Shown here: piece after piece, positions 1 through 10,578 of the stretch
How the letters are laid out: each line of letters opens with the position of its first letter
Position numbering within the stretch: position 1 is the first letter of the stretch
Assembly (NCBI RefSeq): GCF_963678635.1
Contig: NC_087070.1
Coordinates: 33,617,955 to 33,681,954, forward strand
Length of the DNA: 64,000 bases
From: Symsagittifera roscoffensis
Lineage: Eukaryota; Xenacoelomorpha; Acoela; Convolutidae
Reading direction: 5' to 3'
Translations under genes and position numbers: made by a program
Notes under the pieces: model-generated
Database searches by the model: none
Seen by the model: the letters and a program-made list of their open reading frames with translations, nothing else
What the model was told of the DNA's origin: nothing

Positions 1-1081
1 AATTGGAAGAAGACCTCGAACCAGAGACGACATACGACAAAGTAGAAACTTGCCATATAGCTATATGATAGTTAGGCAAAAACCAGAACAAACTTTTATA
101 TTTAGAATACTACTGGCAATGAATTTAGATTTTCATTTGCAAACATAAAACCTTGAAGTTAACCTTCAAAATCATTTCAGGCGCTAAACAAAATTATTAA
201 TATACAATAACGATTGAGAAAAAGATCTAAGATCGTTTTCCTAAAATTCTGCAGTAATATACAAAACATGTTTGAAAAATATTTATTGAAAAATAAAAAA
301 TAAAAATTAGTAGCATGACAATAAATGGTTAATAATCATAAATCATCCTGTTGTTCCAGCTCCATCATCTAAAACATAACAGCAATCATAAACCCACTAA
401 TATCATCAAAACACTAAATCTTTCCTTTACACACATTTAAAATTTTATTAAAACTTAAATTCACTTAATTTTAAAACCAGATCATCAAGGCTTATCCTTG
501 GATCTTAAATCATTTTCTACTTAATTAAATTTCAAATTTGATCATCAAGGCTTATCCTTGGATCAAACAGAACAACTTTGTTCTCCCCCACCCACTTAAT
601 TAGTGTCTAACGACCTCAAACGTCGATTCACTACCCAACCCTTTCTAAAGACCCAAGACTAATAGAAATTTTTAAACAAAACTAATCATTCAAATTAGGA
701 TAAATAGTGAAGAACTTCGGTTATTCATCCTTCACTTGACCCCCCCTCTTACCAGACCCAGGATAAATCTTAGACTTAGTAAGTTTAAAATAGTATCTAA
801 CGAACTACTCGCGTTCTAATTATACCTGAACCTTGTGGATCGATTTACTATTCTCCAACCCTTGAACACAATCACTACCCCTAAGTAAGATTAAGTAAGT
901 TAACACCTTAACTTATACTAGCCACGAGAAAGTAAAAAATCATTCTTCGGAATCGATATACTTTTCTCTCCAACCCTGAACAAATAGACCCAGGTTAAGC
1001 TAACCAAAAAATCGTAAGAACTAACAGTTTAGGAAAATAGAAACCATTTAACAACCTTTTGCATCCGTCATCCTAAACCTT
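1..1081 (+). other. Leader of the retroelement: AUG-free, hairpin-rich
   Basis: This stretch lies upstream of the first element ORF. From about 330 to 1081 I find no ATG in any frame on the + strand, so a scanning ribosome would reach the ATG at 1082 first. Hairpins are visible at 480-504 and 540-564 (identical copies), 611-625, 706-736 (UUCG loop), 802-816 and 926-969 (inner UUCG loop). Pieces such as CCAACCC and AGACCCA recur after them. The first 330 bases contain several ATGs and could be LTR, host DNA or an earlier part of the leader; an acceptor-like TTTCAG ends near 180. I saw no sequence here matching the DNA after 16.3 kb, so no LTR is called, and no primer-binding site was recognised. 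Confidence 0.5.
480..564 (+). repeat. Pair of identical 25-bp hairpin repeats
   Basis: Two identical 25-bp copies start exactly 60 bp apart, at 480 and 540. Each folds on itself: CAAGG pairs with CCTTG across a five-base loop, inside GATC ends. They lie in the AUG-free leader of the retroelement, so an RNA role such as packaging, dimerisation or translation control is possible but not shown. Confidence 0.7.
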
Positions 1082-1549
1082 ATGTCATTTAAAAACCTAG
1101 GAAATAAACAAACAATCGTTTTACACAATTGTGAAATAGATAACAAAAAATACGACCTTGTAATCACACCTCATACACAAACAGTTGGATACATTCGAAC
1201 AAAACGACAAACACTAAAAAGAAAAATAATAACGAAACAAAGACAAATAACACGAAAAAGATTTTCAAAAAATCGAAACGCATTTTCAGAATCAGAAACC
1301 AACAGTTTAGACGAACTTTACAAACTAAAAGAATCAATAGATAAAAATTACCCACTTCACGATCAATTATATTTTTCTGACTCAGAAACAACTTCAAATT
1401 CATCACAAAGAGGAAAAAGAAGAATAAAAAAGCAGTACAAACACAAACCAGTACATTTATACAATTGGAATCAACCAATTCGACACATTAATAATTACAT
1501 ATTAACAGTAATCGAACGAAAAAATGAGTTCAACGCACACCCCAGGTGA
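1082..1549 (+). CDS. Basic 155-residue accessory ORF at the 5' end of the retroelement
   Basis: I do not recognise this protein. It is strongly basic in its middle (runs of K and R at residues 39-65) with a second basic patch near residues 110-125, separated by an acidic, serine-rich stretch. It has no signal peptide or membrane segment. The start is the first ATG after an AUG-free leader of about 750 bases. It overlaps the following gag ORF by 26 nt in another frame, so both could be read from one RNA by leaky scanning or reinitiation. A nucleic-acid-binding or regulatory role is an inference from charge only. It could instead be a displaced N-terminal piece of gag. Confidence 0.55.
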   Translation: MSFKNLGNKQTIVLHNCEIDNKKYDLVITPHTQTVGYIRTKRQTLKRKIITKQRQITRKRFSKNRNAFSESETNSLDELYKLKESIDKNYPLHDQLYFSDSETTSNSSQRGKRRIKKQYKHKPVHLYNWNQPIRHINNYILTVIERKNEFNAHPR

Positions 1550-3575
1550 AGAAACTCCAGATGATGATGAAATCTTTCCTTTTATAGTAGACGCAGATAC
1601 TGATAGAGGACAACACATATTTTGTCAAAATTTACTCGTAAATTTATTTGAACCCGGAATCAGTCCATGTAAAACAGAGTTCCCCGATGTAAAAATCAAA
1701 AGACAAATCATAGATCACTATCTAAAAGATATATGCAACATAACACAACAGTATGGAATCTACTCCATAGAATTCACCTCACCAAACCATAATAATAGAA
1801 AATATACAATTCAAACAGACGATCTTGATTTAGAATTTTCAAAAGTTTTTTCAGAATATATAAAAAGCATCCAATATCATAACTCACAAAGAGCAAACTC
1901 CATATTCACCAATGAAGTTTTCGCAATAATATATAGTTATATTTCGATATTAGAAAACGAAATCCCAATAACAAATGTCTCACCGACAGAAACATCTAAA
2001 CATTTAAGAGTACGACATGAAATCACACTACTCTCTAGTTATTTAAACATCATTAAAGAAAATTTCACGAAAGACGACGTTTCACAACATACAAAACACG
2101 ATCTACAAAAAATTTTGGCATGGTTCATAATAGATTATTTCACACACAATATTGATTTAATTGCACAAGCAAGAAAAAATTTTAGACCCCAAAATTCGAA
2201 CGATGATACCGCTATCACAGAACAATCAGATTATGTTTGGGACCCCGAATGGTCTCATCCCGCATTTATAAGCTTTCCACAATCAATCTCAAGTCAAGCA
2301 ATAGGTACAATATCTTACATAAGAGATTATGTAAGAGTAATACCATTAACAATTGATGCAACACCATTAAACTATAATACATTTTTACCCGATACACAAA
2401 ATAATAGTTTAAACTCTACAGTTATACACAATGAAAACCTCAATGGAACTAGGAATCTTACTCAACAAGATATCCAGACACCATCACACTTCATAAATGA
2501 AGAAATTGTACACACAACAACTACACAACAAAGTATTTCACCAATACGCCCAAATTTAACAACACCAAGAAATACAAATCCTTCACAAACACAGGTAACC
2601 TTACAATCAACCGTTAAACCTTCGGTTGCCCCTAAATATTCACATATGGATTACCAAACATACAGACCCATGACAATACCATCAAAAACACGCAAAACAT
2701 TCACTAGAAACAACTTTACAGACCATAATTATAATTATACACATCCATCAAAAACATATAATCAACCACAAAGAAATTTTAACCAATATACAAGATCTCG
2801 AAATTGGGATAACCCAATGACCCAACCTAATTCAATAAATTTCCAAACAAATCCTCCACAGGATCACAGTGAAAATTACCCATTTTTTCAACAAAATAAA
2901 AATAAAAAACAGACATCTTATCAAATGGATTATTTATCCTCAGATGATGATTTCTTACAACCAGATATATTTGCACCAAATACTCAAGAATATCGTAGAC
3001 AAGGAATACAGAGAACACGTACAAATCATAGAAATTTTTCTCCACAACCAATAGATGCACAACATCAACAACCAATTCAACAACAAAATTTAATTAATAC
3101 ACAATCTTTTCAACCAATTCAACAACAAAATCCAATGACTGCACACTCGTATCAAGCATCACAAATGCAAAATGAAATACCACTCCCATATTATCTCCAA
3201 CAACATGAAATAACAAGAAACCAACTTTCAAATTTTTCTCAAATGCCAAATGCAGCAGAATCATTACAAATGACAATGAATCCATACCTTATGGGTGGAT
3301 CATCAATAACATCAAACAAACCTTTAATGGTTTTCACAGGAACAGATCCTGAATACTCTGTAGAAGATTATTTAAATGCAGTAACAGCAAACCTGATTTT
3401 AAATATTGGACCTGAACCAATATATTACGCCACTACATCAAAATTGGATACATCGACGCACAGCGTTAATACAAACAACCTTAGATGGCGCAGCCCAAAA
3501 ATGGTTTTCAGTACTACCTCTAGAAATAAAATCAAACTGGAAAAGATTTACACAGGAATTTTCAAAAATGTTTGA
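1524..3575 (+). CDS. gag: Gag, N-terminal part; capsid domain runs on in the next frame
   Basis: This is the structural protein region of the Ty3/gypsy-like element. Residues 1 to about 240 look globular. Residues about 270-595 are rich in Q, N, P, S and T, like a disordered matrix or spacer. A retrotransposon capsid (retrotrans_gag) domain begins near residue 600 (nt 3318, motif FTGTDPEYSVEDYL) but its continuation lies in the +1 frame from about 3424. The last 50 or so residues here, up to the stop at 3573-3575, are therefore probably out of frame. No Cys-His knuckle is present in this ORF; it lies in the next one. Either one base was gained or lost inside gag, or an unusual programmed +1 shift occurs. 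Gag should assemble the particle that packages the element RNA. Confidence 0.75.
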   Translation: MSSTHTPGEETPDDDEIFPFIVDADTDRGQHIFCQNLLVNLFEPGISPCKTEFPDVKIKRQIIDHYLKDICNITQQYGIYSIEFTSPNHNNRKYTIQTDDLDLEFSKVFSEYIKSIQYHNSQRANSIFTNEVFAIIYSYISILENEIPITNVSPTETSKHLRVRHEITLLSSYLNIIKENFTKDDVSQHTKHDLQKILAWFIIDYFTHNIDLIAQARKNFRPQNSNDDTAITEQSDYVWDPEWSHPAFISFPQSISSQAIGTISYIRDYVRVIPLTIDATPLNYNTFLPDTQNNSLNSTVIHNENLNGTRNLTQQDIQTPSHFINEEIVHTTTTQQSISPIRPNLTTPRNTNPSQTQVTLQSTVKPSVAPKYSHMDYQTYRPMTIPSKTRKTFTRNNFTDHNYNYTHPSKTYNQPQRNFNQYTRSRNWDNPMTQPNSINFQTNPPQDHSENYPFFQQNKNKKQTSYQMDYLSSDDDFLQPDIFAPNTQEYRRQGIQRTRTNHRNFSPQPIDAQHQQPIQQQNLINTQSFQPIQQQNPMTAHSYQASQMQNEIPLPYYLQQHEITRNQLSNFSQMPNAAESLQMTMNPYLMGGSSITSNKPLMVFTGTDPEYSVEDYLNAVTANLILNIGPEPIYYATTSKLDTSTHSVNTNNLRWRSPKMVFSTTSRNKIKLEKIYTGIFKNV

Positions 3576-6500
3576 CTCCGAAAGAAACAAACAACAACAA
3601 AGAGTTTTATGTAATGAAATTCGCAGATTACCAAACGAAACCATCAAGCAAATAGCAGTACGAATCGAAACACTAGTTCGAAAAGCATACTCATTAAATA
3701 CACATGACTATAAAAACACAAAGATGACAGAAATCTTAATGATGACCTTAACACCACAATTAAGGAAAATAGCAATAAAAAAGAGAGCATCCCATCCTTC
3801 TTCAATTCGAGAACCCGATTTAGATTTTCGAAAACTAGTAGACAAATTAGAACAAGCAGAAATCACGATGAAACTAGAAGAAACGGAAAATCTAAAATTA
3901 CAATACGTTAACAGAATTGAAACGACTCCCACTAATATTAATAATATACAGGAATCAGAGACAGACCTCGTTGAAAAAATCACTGAAATACTCAATATCT
4001 ACGAAAAGAACCCGAACTTTAAAGGCAAACGATCTTTCAAAAAATGGTGTAATTATTGCCGACGATACGGACACAGTATTTCCGAATGTAGACAAAAACA
4101 GCAATACAATCAAATTAAACCTCAAAAATATAAAGAACCAAATAAATCATTCTATCAATACATGAAAAAAGATCAAAATCTACCGAACAAAACAGTCCAC
4201 AGCAACAACAGTTCAGGAAAACCACTCCCGAACAATACAAATTATACAAGAAATCAATCACCATATAACTCAAGTTATAGAGGAAGATCACCAGAACGAA
4301 GAAACACGTATAATTCATCACAAAATCACTACAATAGACCAAATAGTCGAAATAACTACTCCAGATCAAATTCAAATACACAACGATTTGTTTCTAGATC
4401 TAATTCCCAATCAAGAAATAACTACTATCCAAACAACCAATCACGAAATTCATCATACAATAGGAATAGAAACTACTCCTATAATCGAAATAGAAGTTAT
4501 TCAAACAACCGAAACCAGAATTACCCGAACAATCGATCAAGGAATAACTCATATAATAGATCGAACTATAACAGACCAAACAATAATTACCAAAACAGAT
4601 CGCGAAATAATTCACAAAATCGACACCCAAGTTATAATAATCGTTATAGAAATTATTCCCAATCACCACACCGGAATAATAATAACTATAATAATTCTAA
4701 TAATCGCCACAGAAGTAGTACACCTAAACATCAAAGACAAATCAATCAAGTACAGTCAAATCCAGAAACAACATCAGACCCTCCAGGTATTGATGACACA
4801 GTAACTGATACGTTACAACTCAATCAAATAAACTGTACATCATCAGATTCAGAAAGTGATACTGAAAACACTCTTTCTATCAATATGATAAAAGTCGAAA
4901 ATGACTATGAATCTGTCATATATGAACAACCCTTTTCATCACACATATATGAAAATCAATCAGAATTTCTTCAAAATTATTACACTACACCCATAAATTC
5001 CACACCAACGACGCAAGAAACAAACGAGATTAACACTACAGATCAAACCAATAAAAATACCAAAACAAAATGCTTGAATACAAACCACATTTATCAAAAT
5101 ATACAAAAAGAACAACCCAAAGAAAAAATTTGGACAATACCATTTCTCTTAGAAAGCCCAAGAAATAAAGAATTTCAACCACCAGACCTTGAAATAGATT
5201 TTTTAATTGACTCAGGAGCAGAATCAAACATAATAAACATCCCCACATGGAATGAAATAAAAACTTTACACCCAAAGTTAATACCTCTTGAAACCTCCAG
5301 TAAGTTAGCAACAGCACAAGGATCAACATTGATAAACTACGGAAAAATCCAATTATTTCTCCTCCCCACCAGAACAATGGAACAAAGCAAAATTTTAAAT
5401 AAGCCATTTAAACAAATATTCCATATCACTGACATTAAATATAATATCATTGGAATACCATTTATTTCGAAGTATATACCAACAATTAACATACTAAATA
5501 GTAAAATATTAATCAAAGATAAATATACAAAAACAAAAGAAACATCCTTAACATTTTTTCAAAGATTAAATAAACAACCACCATTCTTTTCAAAATTCTA
5601 CCCGATATTTAACAAACAAAGAAAACACCTAAAACCACTATCAGGAAATATCTATGATTTTTCAATCAAACAAGTTCACCAATATGATAAAGAACAAAAC
5701 AAACAAAAATTTTATATGTCAGAATTTGAATTCAAACCTATTCATAAATTTTTCAAAATCACAATCTCATCCATAAAATATTTGAAAAATTCGAATTCCG
5801 ATATCATTTCCTTACATGTCTATAACAACACACCTTACCAAGTAACATTACCTTTAGGACTTTTAGGATATTGTGAAACCAACGCTACAATATCACCAAT
5901 ACACGAAAAAGCCTATCGCGTAAATAATATACTCCAATTACTAGATATTTGCCAATCTACAATTCTTAATGAAGAATTATCTATAAATAATATAATAAGT
6001 AATGAAAACAGAAATACGGATTATTTCACAAAAACTCCATATTTCAAACCTACATTCAACATAAGTAACTACACAGAGGACCAACAAAAATTTTTAACAA
6101 TGTTTAATTTCCAACATTCACAAATAACACAAGACGAATTCGAAAAATTAGCCAAACAGCTAATTAAATATTCATCAGTCTATGCAACATCAAAATTCGA
6201 TGTTGGAAAAATCAGTTCATCACTACATCTCCCGTTAAAACCAGACGCAGTTTTCAAAAAACAGAGAGCAAGTAAAGTACCAATTCACTTACATGATAAA
6301 GTGAACAGATTACTCGATATTTTAGAACAATACAACATTATATCACCAGTTAATAAAGAAGAACAACCAAAAGGCAACACATTTATCAACCCCGTTATCA
6401 TTCTAGCTAAAGGAGAATCATTAAAAATCGTTCTCGACGCTAGATACCTCAATTCACTCATAGATGAATCAAAATGTAATTGGCCCATTGAACCAATACA

Positions 6501-9500
6501 AGTTATTTTAACAAAAATAAACGGCAAATACTTTACAACCGCCGATATGAATAGTGCATACAATCAAATGCCACTAGATGAACAATCACGACGTTTAACA
6601 CAATTTGTTATCGGAAACCAACAATATGAATTCAACCGCTTATTCTATGGAATATCCATAGGACCAGCAGCATTTTCAGCTTTTATGAGCAAAATTTTTA
6701 GACCACTAATACTCAAGAAAAACGCAATCACCTATTTAGACGATGTTTTTATGCAATCACAAACAAAAGACGAGATGTTCAATGTTTTAGAAAAATATCA
6801 CCAAATACTTCAGAACGAAAATCTGAAGGCCGCCCCCGATAAATCACACTTCTTTTTGACAAGAGTTAAATTCTTAGGACATAATATAGAAAGAAAAACA
6901 ATCACTCCATTGAAATCACGCATTGACGCTATTCAAAAACTTCAACCACCAACAAATAAAAAGAAAATCCAAGAATTTCTTGGAATGTTAAACTTTTTAA
7001 GTAAATATGTTTATAAAATGCAATTATATCTACGACCATTTTATAACATCCTTAGACAACAAAATAACTTTGAATGGAACATAGAACATCAAACACGATT
7101 TGAAGAAATAAAGAAACTTTTAACTGAACAAATTTCAAACACAATTCCAGATTCAAATCAACCATTTTATGCAATGTGCGATGCTTCGAACTTTGGCATC
7201 GGTGCAGCACTATTACAATCACATAATGGTACAAATAAAATGAACCTCATATCAGCAAATTCTCGATTATTCACTCAAGCAGAGCTACGACTCTCAACTC
7301 TAATGAGAGAATGTACAGCCATAATATATACACTGACAGAATATGAATTTCTGATACTTGGATCAAAACATCCAACAGTTCTATTCACAGACCATAAACC
7401 AATCATCTTTCTCTTTACACAAAAATCTAACCCAAACCACCGAGTTTACAGATTTCAACTAATTCTAATGAAATTTCCAAACTTACATATAGTTTGGACT
7501 GCAGGAAAAAATCTTGCATTGCCAGACACCTTAAGTCGAAATACACCACCTGAATTACTTACACGAAAAACAACAGTTGAAATACCCAAAAACATAAAAT
7601 TCTACCTTGCAGAAAACGAAACATCACCCCGATTGGAATGCAAATATGCAGTAAAAACTGATATTGAACAATCACAAATAAATAATTTACAACATTTCCC
7701 ACTTTATTTAGATTGTCAAAATAATCATTATGAAGTTGATTTACTTGGAACATCAACTTTCAAACCAATCCCATATTCTCAATGGATAAAAAATAACACC
7801 CAACAAAAACGAACAAAACAACACCTGCCTAAGAAAGACCATTTTCCACTAATTGAAAAAGAAGATTTAACTGATAAAATAAATTTATCAGGACCACAAA
7901 CAAATGATTCAAAATACACAATAAATCAAGTTTTTGACCTCCACGACCCACTTGATACAATACCCTTATCTAAATTAGAAATCGAAAACATTTTTCTCCC
8001 CCCAACAGAAATAATTACAATTTCAACACTGAAACAATATCAAAACCTTGACCCAGTAATTCGACAACTGAAATCATGGCACAAATATAAAACTAAACCT
8101 ATCAAAGCAGATTCAACCATTCTAGGAAACAAAACACTCCTCCGATACTTTCGCAAATTTAACAACACAACAATTAACGAAAATACAGACCTTTTAGAGT
8201 ATAACCTGAATGAATCTACAGTTCCATGTCTCCCTTTAAGTATGATTCTTATAGCTCTTAATATTTCACATACACAAAATATTAAAGGACACTCTGGATC
8301 AGAAAAAACATATTCAAATTTTATACAAAACTTTTATTTCCCAAATGCACCAATTTGGATAAAAGTACTATGCAATGATTGTATAGTATGTCAACTAAAT
8401 AAACCTTACCCAAATCAAAAACAAATAGCACAAAAACAAGATTTTAAAGGACAAAGCTTGTACTTTAACCATCGTATCTCATTTGATACTAAAGGACCAA
8501 TTTCACCCTCATCCGAAGGAAACTCCTACATTATGGTAATTGTTGACGCATTTACACATTATGTAGCACTTAACCCAGTACCACATTGTAACGCTTATTA
8601 CGCTTACACAACACTCTATGAACACTGGATAGCAAAATTCGGACTACCAGAAATTTTAGTTACAGACAACGGTACAGAATTCATAAATAATGAAATTATC
8701 ACACTATGTCATTTATATAACATTAAACACAAACCACGTACATCTCATGCACCTTGGACAAACGGCTTAGTCGAAGGTATGAACCGTTCATTACAAGAAT
8801 ATCTTAGATGTATCATCAACGGAAATGATACAAAATATACCGAATGGTCAGCAGATGTAAAATTATTTCCCTTAGCATATAATTCACAAATTACGACAAC
8901 TTTAGGAATGTCACCATACGAAATGGTTTTTAACCAAAAGCCACGCAAACCAATAATGTTTACAGCAAATTCTCATAAAAACGCACAAGGTTATTGTCAA
9001 CCAAATAAAGACTCAATTTGTTATAACCTACCTTTACATACACACGATGAAGATCATTTTCATCACCCACAGATTCTTAAACTAGCCTCCGGTACACACA
9101 CCGAATGGATTCTAAATAGAGATAAAAAACACAACGAAATTTATCAAAAAATAACAAAAAAGTTATTACAAAGACAAAATATTAATGAACAAATCAATTC
9201 ACGTTTTACACCAGCCTCCGAATTAAAAATTGGAACATTTGTTTTAATACCTAATTTTAATACTCAAAAAGGAATTTCTAAAAAATTACAACCCCTTCGA
9301 AAAGGACCATACCAAATAATTGCAAAACCCACTGATGTCACATATAAAATTACCGACTCAAACAAAAAAGAAATCGTTCAACATCGAAACAACCTATTAC
9401 CTTATTACCCAAAAGAATACGCACTCCGCGAATTAACTCAATTATATTCTTTCACAGGATTAAAAATCATTCAAAATGAACCACATCTGAAAAACACAGA

Positions 9501-9747
9501 ACAAAATGATAACCCCACCGAAAATCAAAACACAAAACCAACCGCCACCAAAAACAATACACAAAACCATAAAGAATCTCCAAAACAAAGAAAAAATAGA
9601 AAAATGACAGAACAAATAATACCCCAAGAAGAAATAGACAAATCTGAACATAGAAAAACAACAAGACTCCGAAATCAACCACGTAAAAACTACAAAATGT
9701 TCATCCCCCAATCTAAAATATTAAAGAAAGTAGAATTTAAAAAGTAA
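3406..9747 (+). CDS. pol: Rest of gag plus Pol polyprotein (protease, RT, RNase H, integrase)
   Basis: The open frame begins after a stop at 3400-3402 and has no good ATG at its 5' end, so it is read through from gag or joined to it. In order: the rest of the capsid domain (WF..LP..W pattern, about 3490-3600); a CX2CX4HX4C zinc knuckle at 4048-4089; an N/R/S/Y-rich disordered stretch at about 4250-4745; aspartic protease DSGA at 5209-5220; RT motif A (TADMNSAYNQ, Asp at 6544) and YLDD at 6733-6744; RNase H with CDASNFG (Asp at 7180). The integrase zinc domain has His at 8269 and 8290 and Cys at 8380 and 8389. Its DDE triad is Asp 8485, Asp 8665 and Glu 8773, with 35 residues between the last two. 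A GPY motif at 9304 marks the C-terminal domain. This order and the GPY/F module indicate Ty3/gypsy. All catalytic motifs are present, so the pol part looks intact. Confidence 0.93.
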   Translation: MDLNQYITPLHQNWIHRRTALIQTTLDGAAQKWFSVLPLEIKSNWKRFTQEFSKMFDSERNKQQQRVLCNEIRRLPNETIKQIAVRIETLVRKAYSLNTHDYKNTKMTEILMMTLTPQLRKIAIKKRASHPSSIREPDLDFRKLVDKLEQAEITMKLEETENLKLQYVNRIETTPTNINNIQESETDLVEKITEILNIYEKNPNFKGKRSFKKWCNYCRRYGHSISECRQKQQYNQIKPQKYKEPNKSFYQYMKKDQNLPNKTVHSNNSSGKPLPNNTNYTRNQSPYNSSYRGRSPERRNTYNSSQNHYNRPNSRNNYSRSNSNTQRFVSRSNSQSRNNYYPNNQSRNSSYNRNRNYSYNRNRSYSNNRNQNYPNNRSRNNSYNRSNYNRPNNNYQNRSRNNSQNRHPSYNNRYRNYSQSPHRNNNNYNNSNNRHRSSTPKHQRQINQVQSNPETTSDPPGIDDTVTDTLQLNQINCTSSDSESDTENTLSINMIKVENDYESVIYEQPFSSHIYENQSEFLQNYYTTPINSTPTTQETNEINTTDQTNKNTKTKCLNTNHIYQNIQKEQPKEKIWTIPFLLESPRNKEFQPPDLEIDFLIDSGAESNIINIPTWNEIKTLHPKLIPLETSSKLATAQGSTLINYGKIQLFLLPTRTMEQSKILNKPFKQIFHITDIKYNIIGIPFISKYIPTINILNSKILIKDKYTKTKETSLTFFQRLNKQPPFFSKFYPIFNKQRKHLKPLSGNIYDFSIKQVHQYDKEQNKQKFYMSEFEFKPIHKFFKITISSIKYLKNSNSDIISLHVYNNTPYQVTLPLGLLGYCETNATISPIHEKAYRVNNILQLLDICQSTILNEELSINNIISNENRNTDYFTKTPYFKPTFNISNYTEDQQKFLTMFNFQHSQITQDEFEKLAKQLIKYSSVYATSKFDVGKISSSLHLPLKPDAVFKKQRASKVPIHLHDKVNRLLDILEQYNIISPVNKEEQPKGNTFINPVIILAKGESLKIVLDARYLNSLIDESKCNWPIEPIQVILTKINGKYFTTADMNSAYNQMPLDEQSRRLTQFVIGNQQYEFNRLFYGISIGPAAFSAFMSKIFRPLILKKNAITYLDDVFMQSQTKDEMFNVLEKYHQILQNENLKAAPDKSHFFLTRVKFLGHNIERKTITPLKSRIDAIQKLQPPTNKKKIQEFLGMLNFLSKYVYKMQLYLRPFYNILRQQNNFEWNIEHQTRFEEIKKLLTEQISNTIPDSNQPFYAMCDASNFGIGAALLQSHNGTNKMNLISANSRLFTQAELRLSTLMRECTAIIYTLTEYEFLILGSKHPTVLFTDHKPIIFLFTQKSNPNHRVYRFQLILMKFPNLHIVWTAGKNLALPDTLSRNTPPELLTRKTTVEIPKNIKFYLAENETSPRLECKYAVKTDIEQSQINNLQHFPLYLDCQNNHYEVDLLGTSTFKPIPYSQWIKNNTQQKRTKQHLPKKDHFPLIEKEDLTDKINLSGPQTNDSKYTINQVFDLHDPLDTIPLSKLEIENIFLPPTEIITISTLKQYQNLDPVIRQLKSWHKYKTKPIKADSTILGNKTLLRYFRKFNNTTINENTDLLEYNLNESTVPCLPLSMILIALNISHTQNIKGHSGSEKTYSNFIQNFYFPNAPIWIKVLCNDCIVCQLNKPYPNQKQIAQKQDFKGQSLYFNHRISFDTKGPISPSSEGNSYIMVIVDAFTHYVALNPVPHCNAYYAYTTLYEHWIAKFGLPEILVTDNGTEFINNEIITLCHLYNIKHKPRTSHAPWTNGLVEGMNRSLQEYLRCIINGNDTKYTEWSADVKLFPLAYNSQITTTLGMSPYEMVFNQKPRKPIMFTANSHKNAQGYCQPNKDSICYNLPLHTHDEDHFHHPQILKLASGTHTEWILNRDKKHNEIYQKITKKLLQRQNINEQINSRFTPASELKIGTFVLIPNFNTQKGISKKLQPLRKGPYQIIAKPTDVTYKITDSNKKEIVQHRNNLLPYYPKEYALRELTQLYSFTGLKIIQNEPHLKNTEQNDNPTENQNTKPTATKNNTQNHKESPKQRKNRKMTEQIIPQEEIDKSEHRKTTRLRNQPRKNYKMFIPQSKILKKVEFKK

Positions 9748-10347
9748 TTTTAAGATTTCATACTTCACAATCTTGAAACCTCCGTAACATTTTTCATTTC
9801 AATTTTTCAAAATAACATGCTCACAAGTACGCAATAATTCTAGTTCAAAATAGACCAATAGGATTCATCCAATCCGCCACTTTCTCTAACTCAAACTAAG
9901 ATCAATTAGACGAATAATCTAGAACTCCAGGCACATCTCTAACTATAACTTTACAACCTCCAGGTCAAAAATAAGCAAATCACTCCAACTTGACAGCTAA
10001 AATAAATATCACCATAATACCGTACCCCTCCCTTATCTAATAACCCAAAGATCAACAATATTTCCCCAACTCAGACCACGAATACCCCCAAAACAAATTT
10101 GATAACTTAGCCTAAAGTAACAAAATGAAGATTTTAATTAGCCTAAAGTATAAAAATCTCACCATACCCCGGATCATTTGACAAACAAAAATAAAGAAAA
10201 AGACGACCTCCCAGTCACCATGAAAATTGCCCCCAACAATTTTTTACAAAACTCAACCCACTTGTCAAAAAACTAATAAATAATTCGACCACACTAGAAA
10301 ATCGCCTCAAACAGCAAAAAATATTCGACCAAGAGATCATTTCTTAA
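9748..10347 (+). other. Noncoding spacer between pol and the downstream ORFs
   Basis: About 600 bases without an ORF I can support. The strand remains A-rich and G-poor like the rest of the element. Short direct repeats occur, such as TAGCCTAAAGTA near 10,108 and 10,140, and CTCCAGG near 9925 and 9958. A splice acceptor or internal promoter for the downstream cluster would be expected here, but none stands out. Confidence 0.5.
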
Positions 10348-10578
10348 ATGCTCTTCTCTCAAACAGTTGCTCAAATACTTATAAATTTTAAACATTTTTT
10401 TTCAATACTTGAAGCCTTTATAATATTTCTTTTTGATATACTTGAATCTTTTCTAATAATCCTAATCATTTTTTGTAACATTTTTTTAATTTTCTACACT
10501 ATTCTCGAACTATTCCTCCAACTTTCCAAAACCCTTGATTATATCCACAGGTACGATTTATACAACTTGTCTAAATGA
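10348..10578 (+). CDS. Small hydrophobic protein, 76 residues
   Basis: Residues about 20-62 are almost wholly I, L and F with few charges, so one or two membrane-spanning helices are likely; the C-terminus is polar. I do not recognise the family. Its stop codon overlaps the ATG of the next ORF in the sequence ATGA (10575-10578), a pattern typical of coupled termination and reinitiation. It lies between pol and env-like genes of the retroelement. A viroporin-like or envelope-accessory role is possible but only inferred from position and hydrophobicity. It could also be chance, because the DNA is T-rich here. Confidence 0.4.
   Translation: MLFSQTVAQILINFKHFFSILEAFIIFLFDILESFLIILIIFCNIFLIFYTILELFLQLSKTLDYIHRYDLYNLSK

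Noticed and set aside
1-149. Open frame from the window edge to the TAA at 147-149
   Set aside because: Too short and without recognisable content; could be the end of a host exon but nothing supports it.
1-330. 5' LTR of the retroelement
   Set aside because: I found no matching copy downstream of 16.3 kb and no TG...CA borders or primer-binding site, so an LTR call would be a guess.
4388-4804. 138-residue ORF of Ile/Thr-rich sequence inside pol
   Set aside because: Shadow of the N/R/S/Y-rich segment in another frame.
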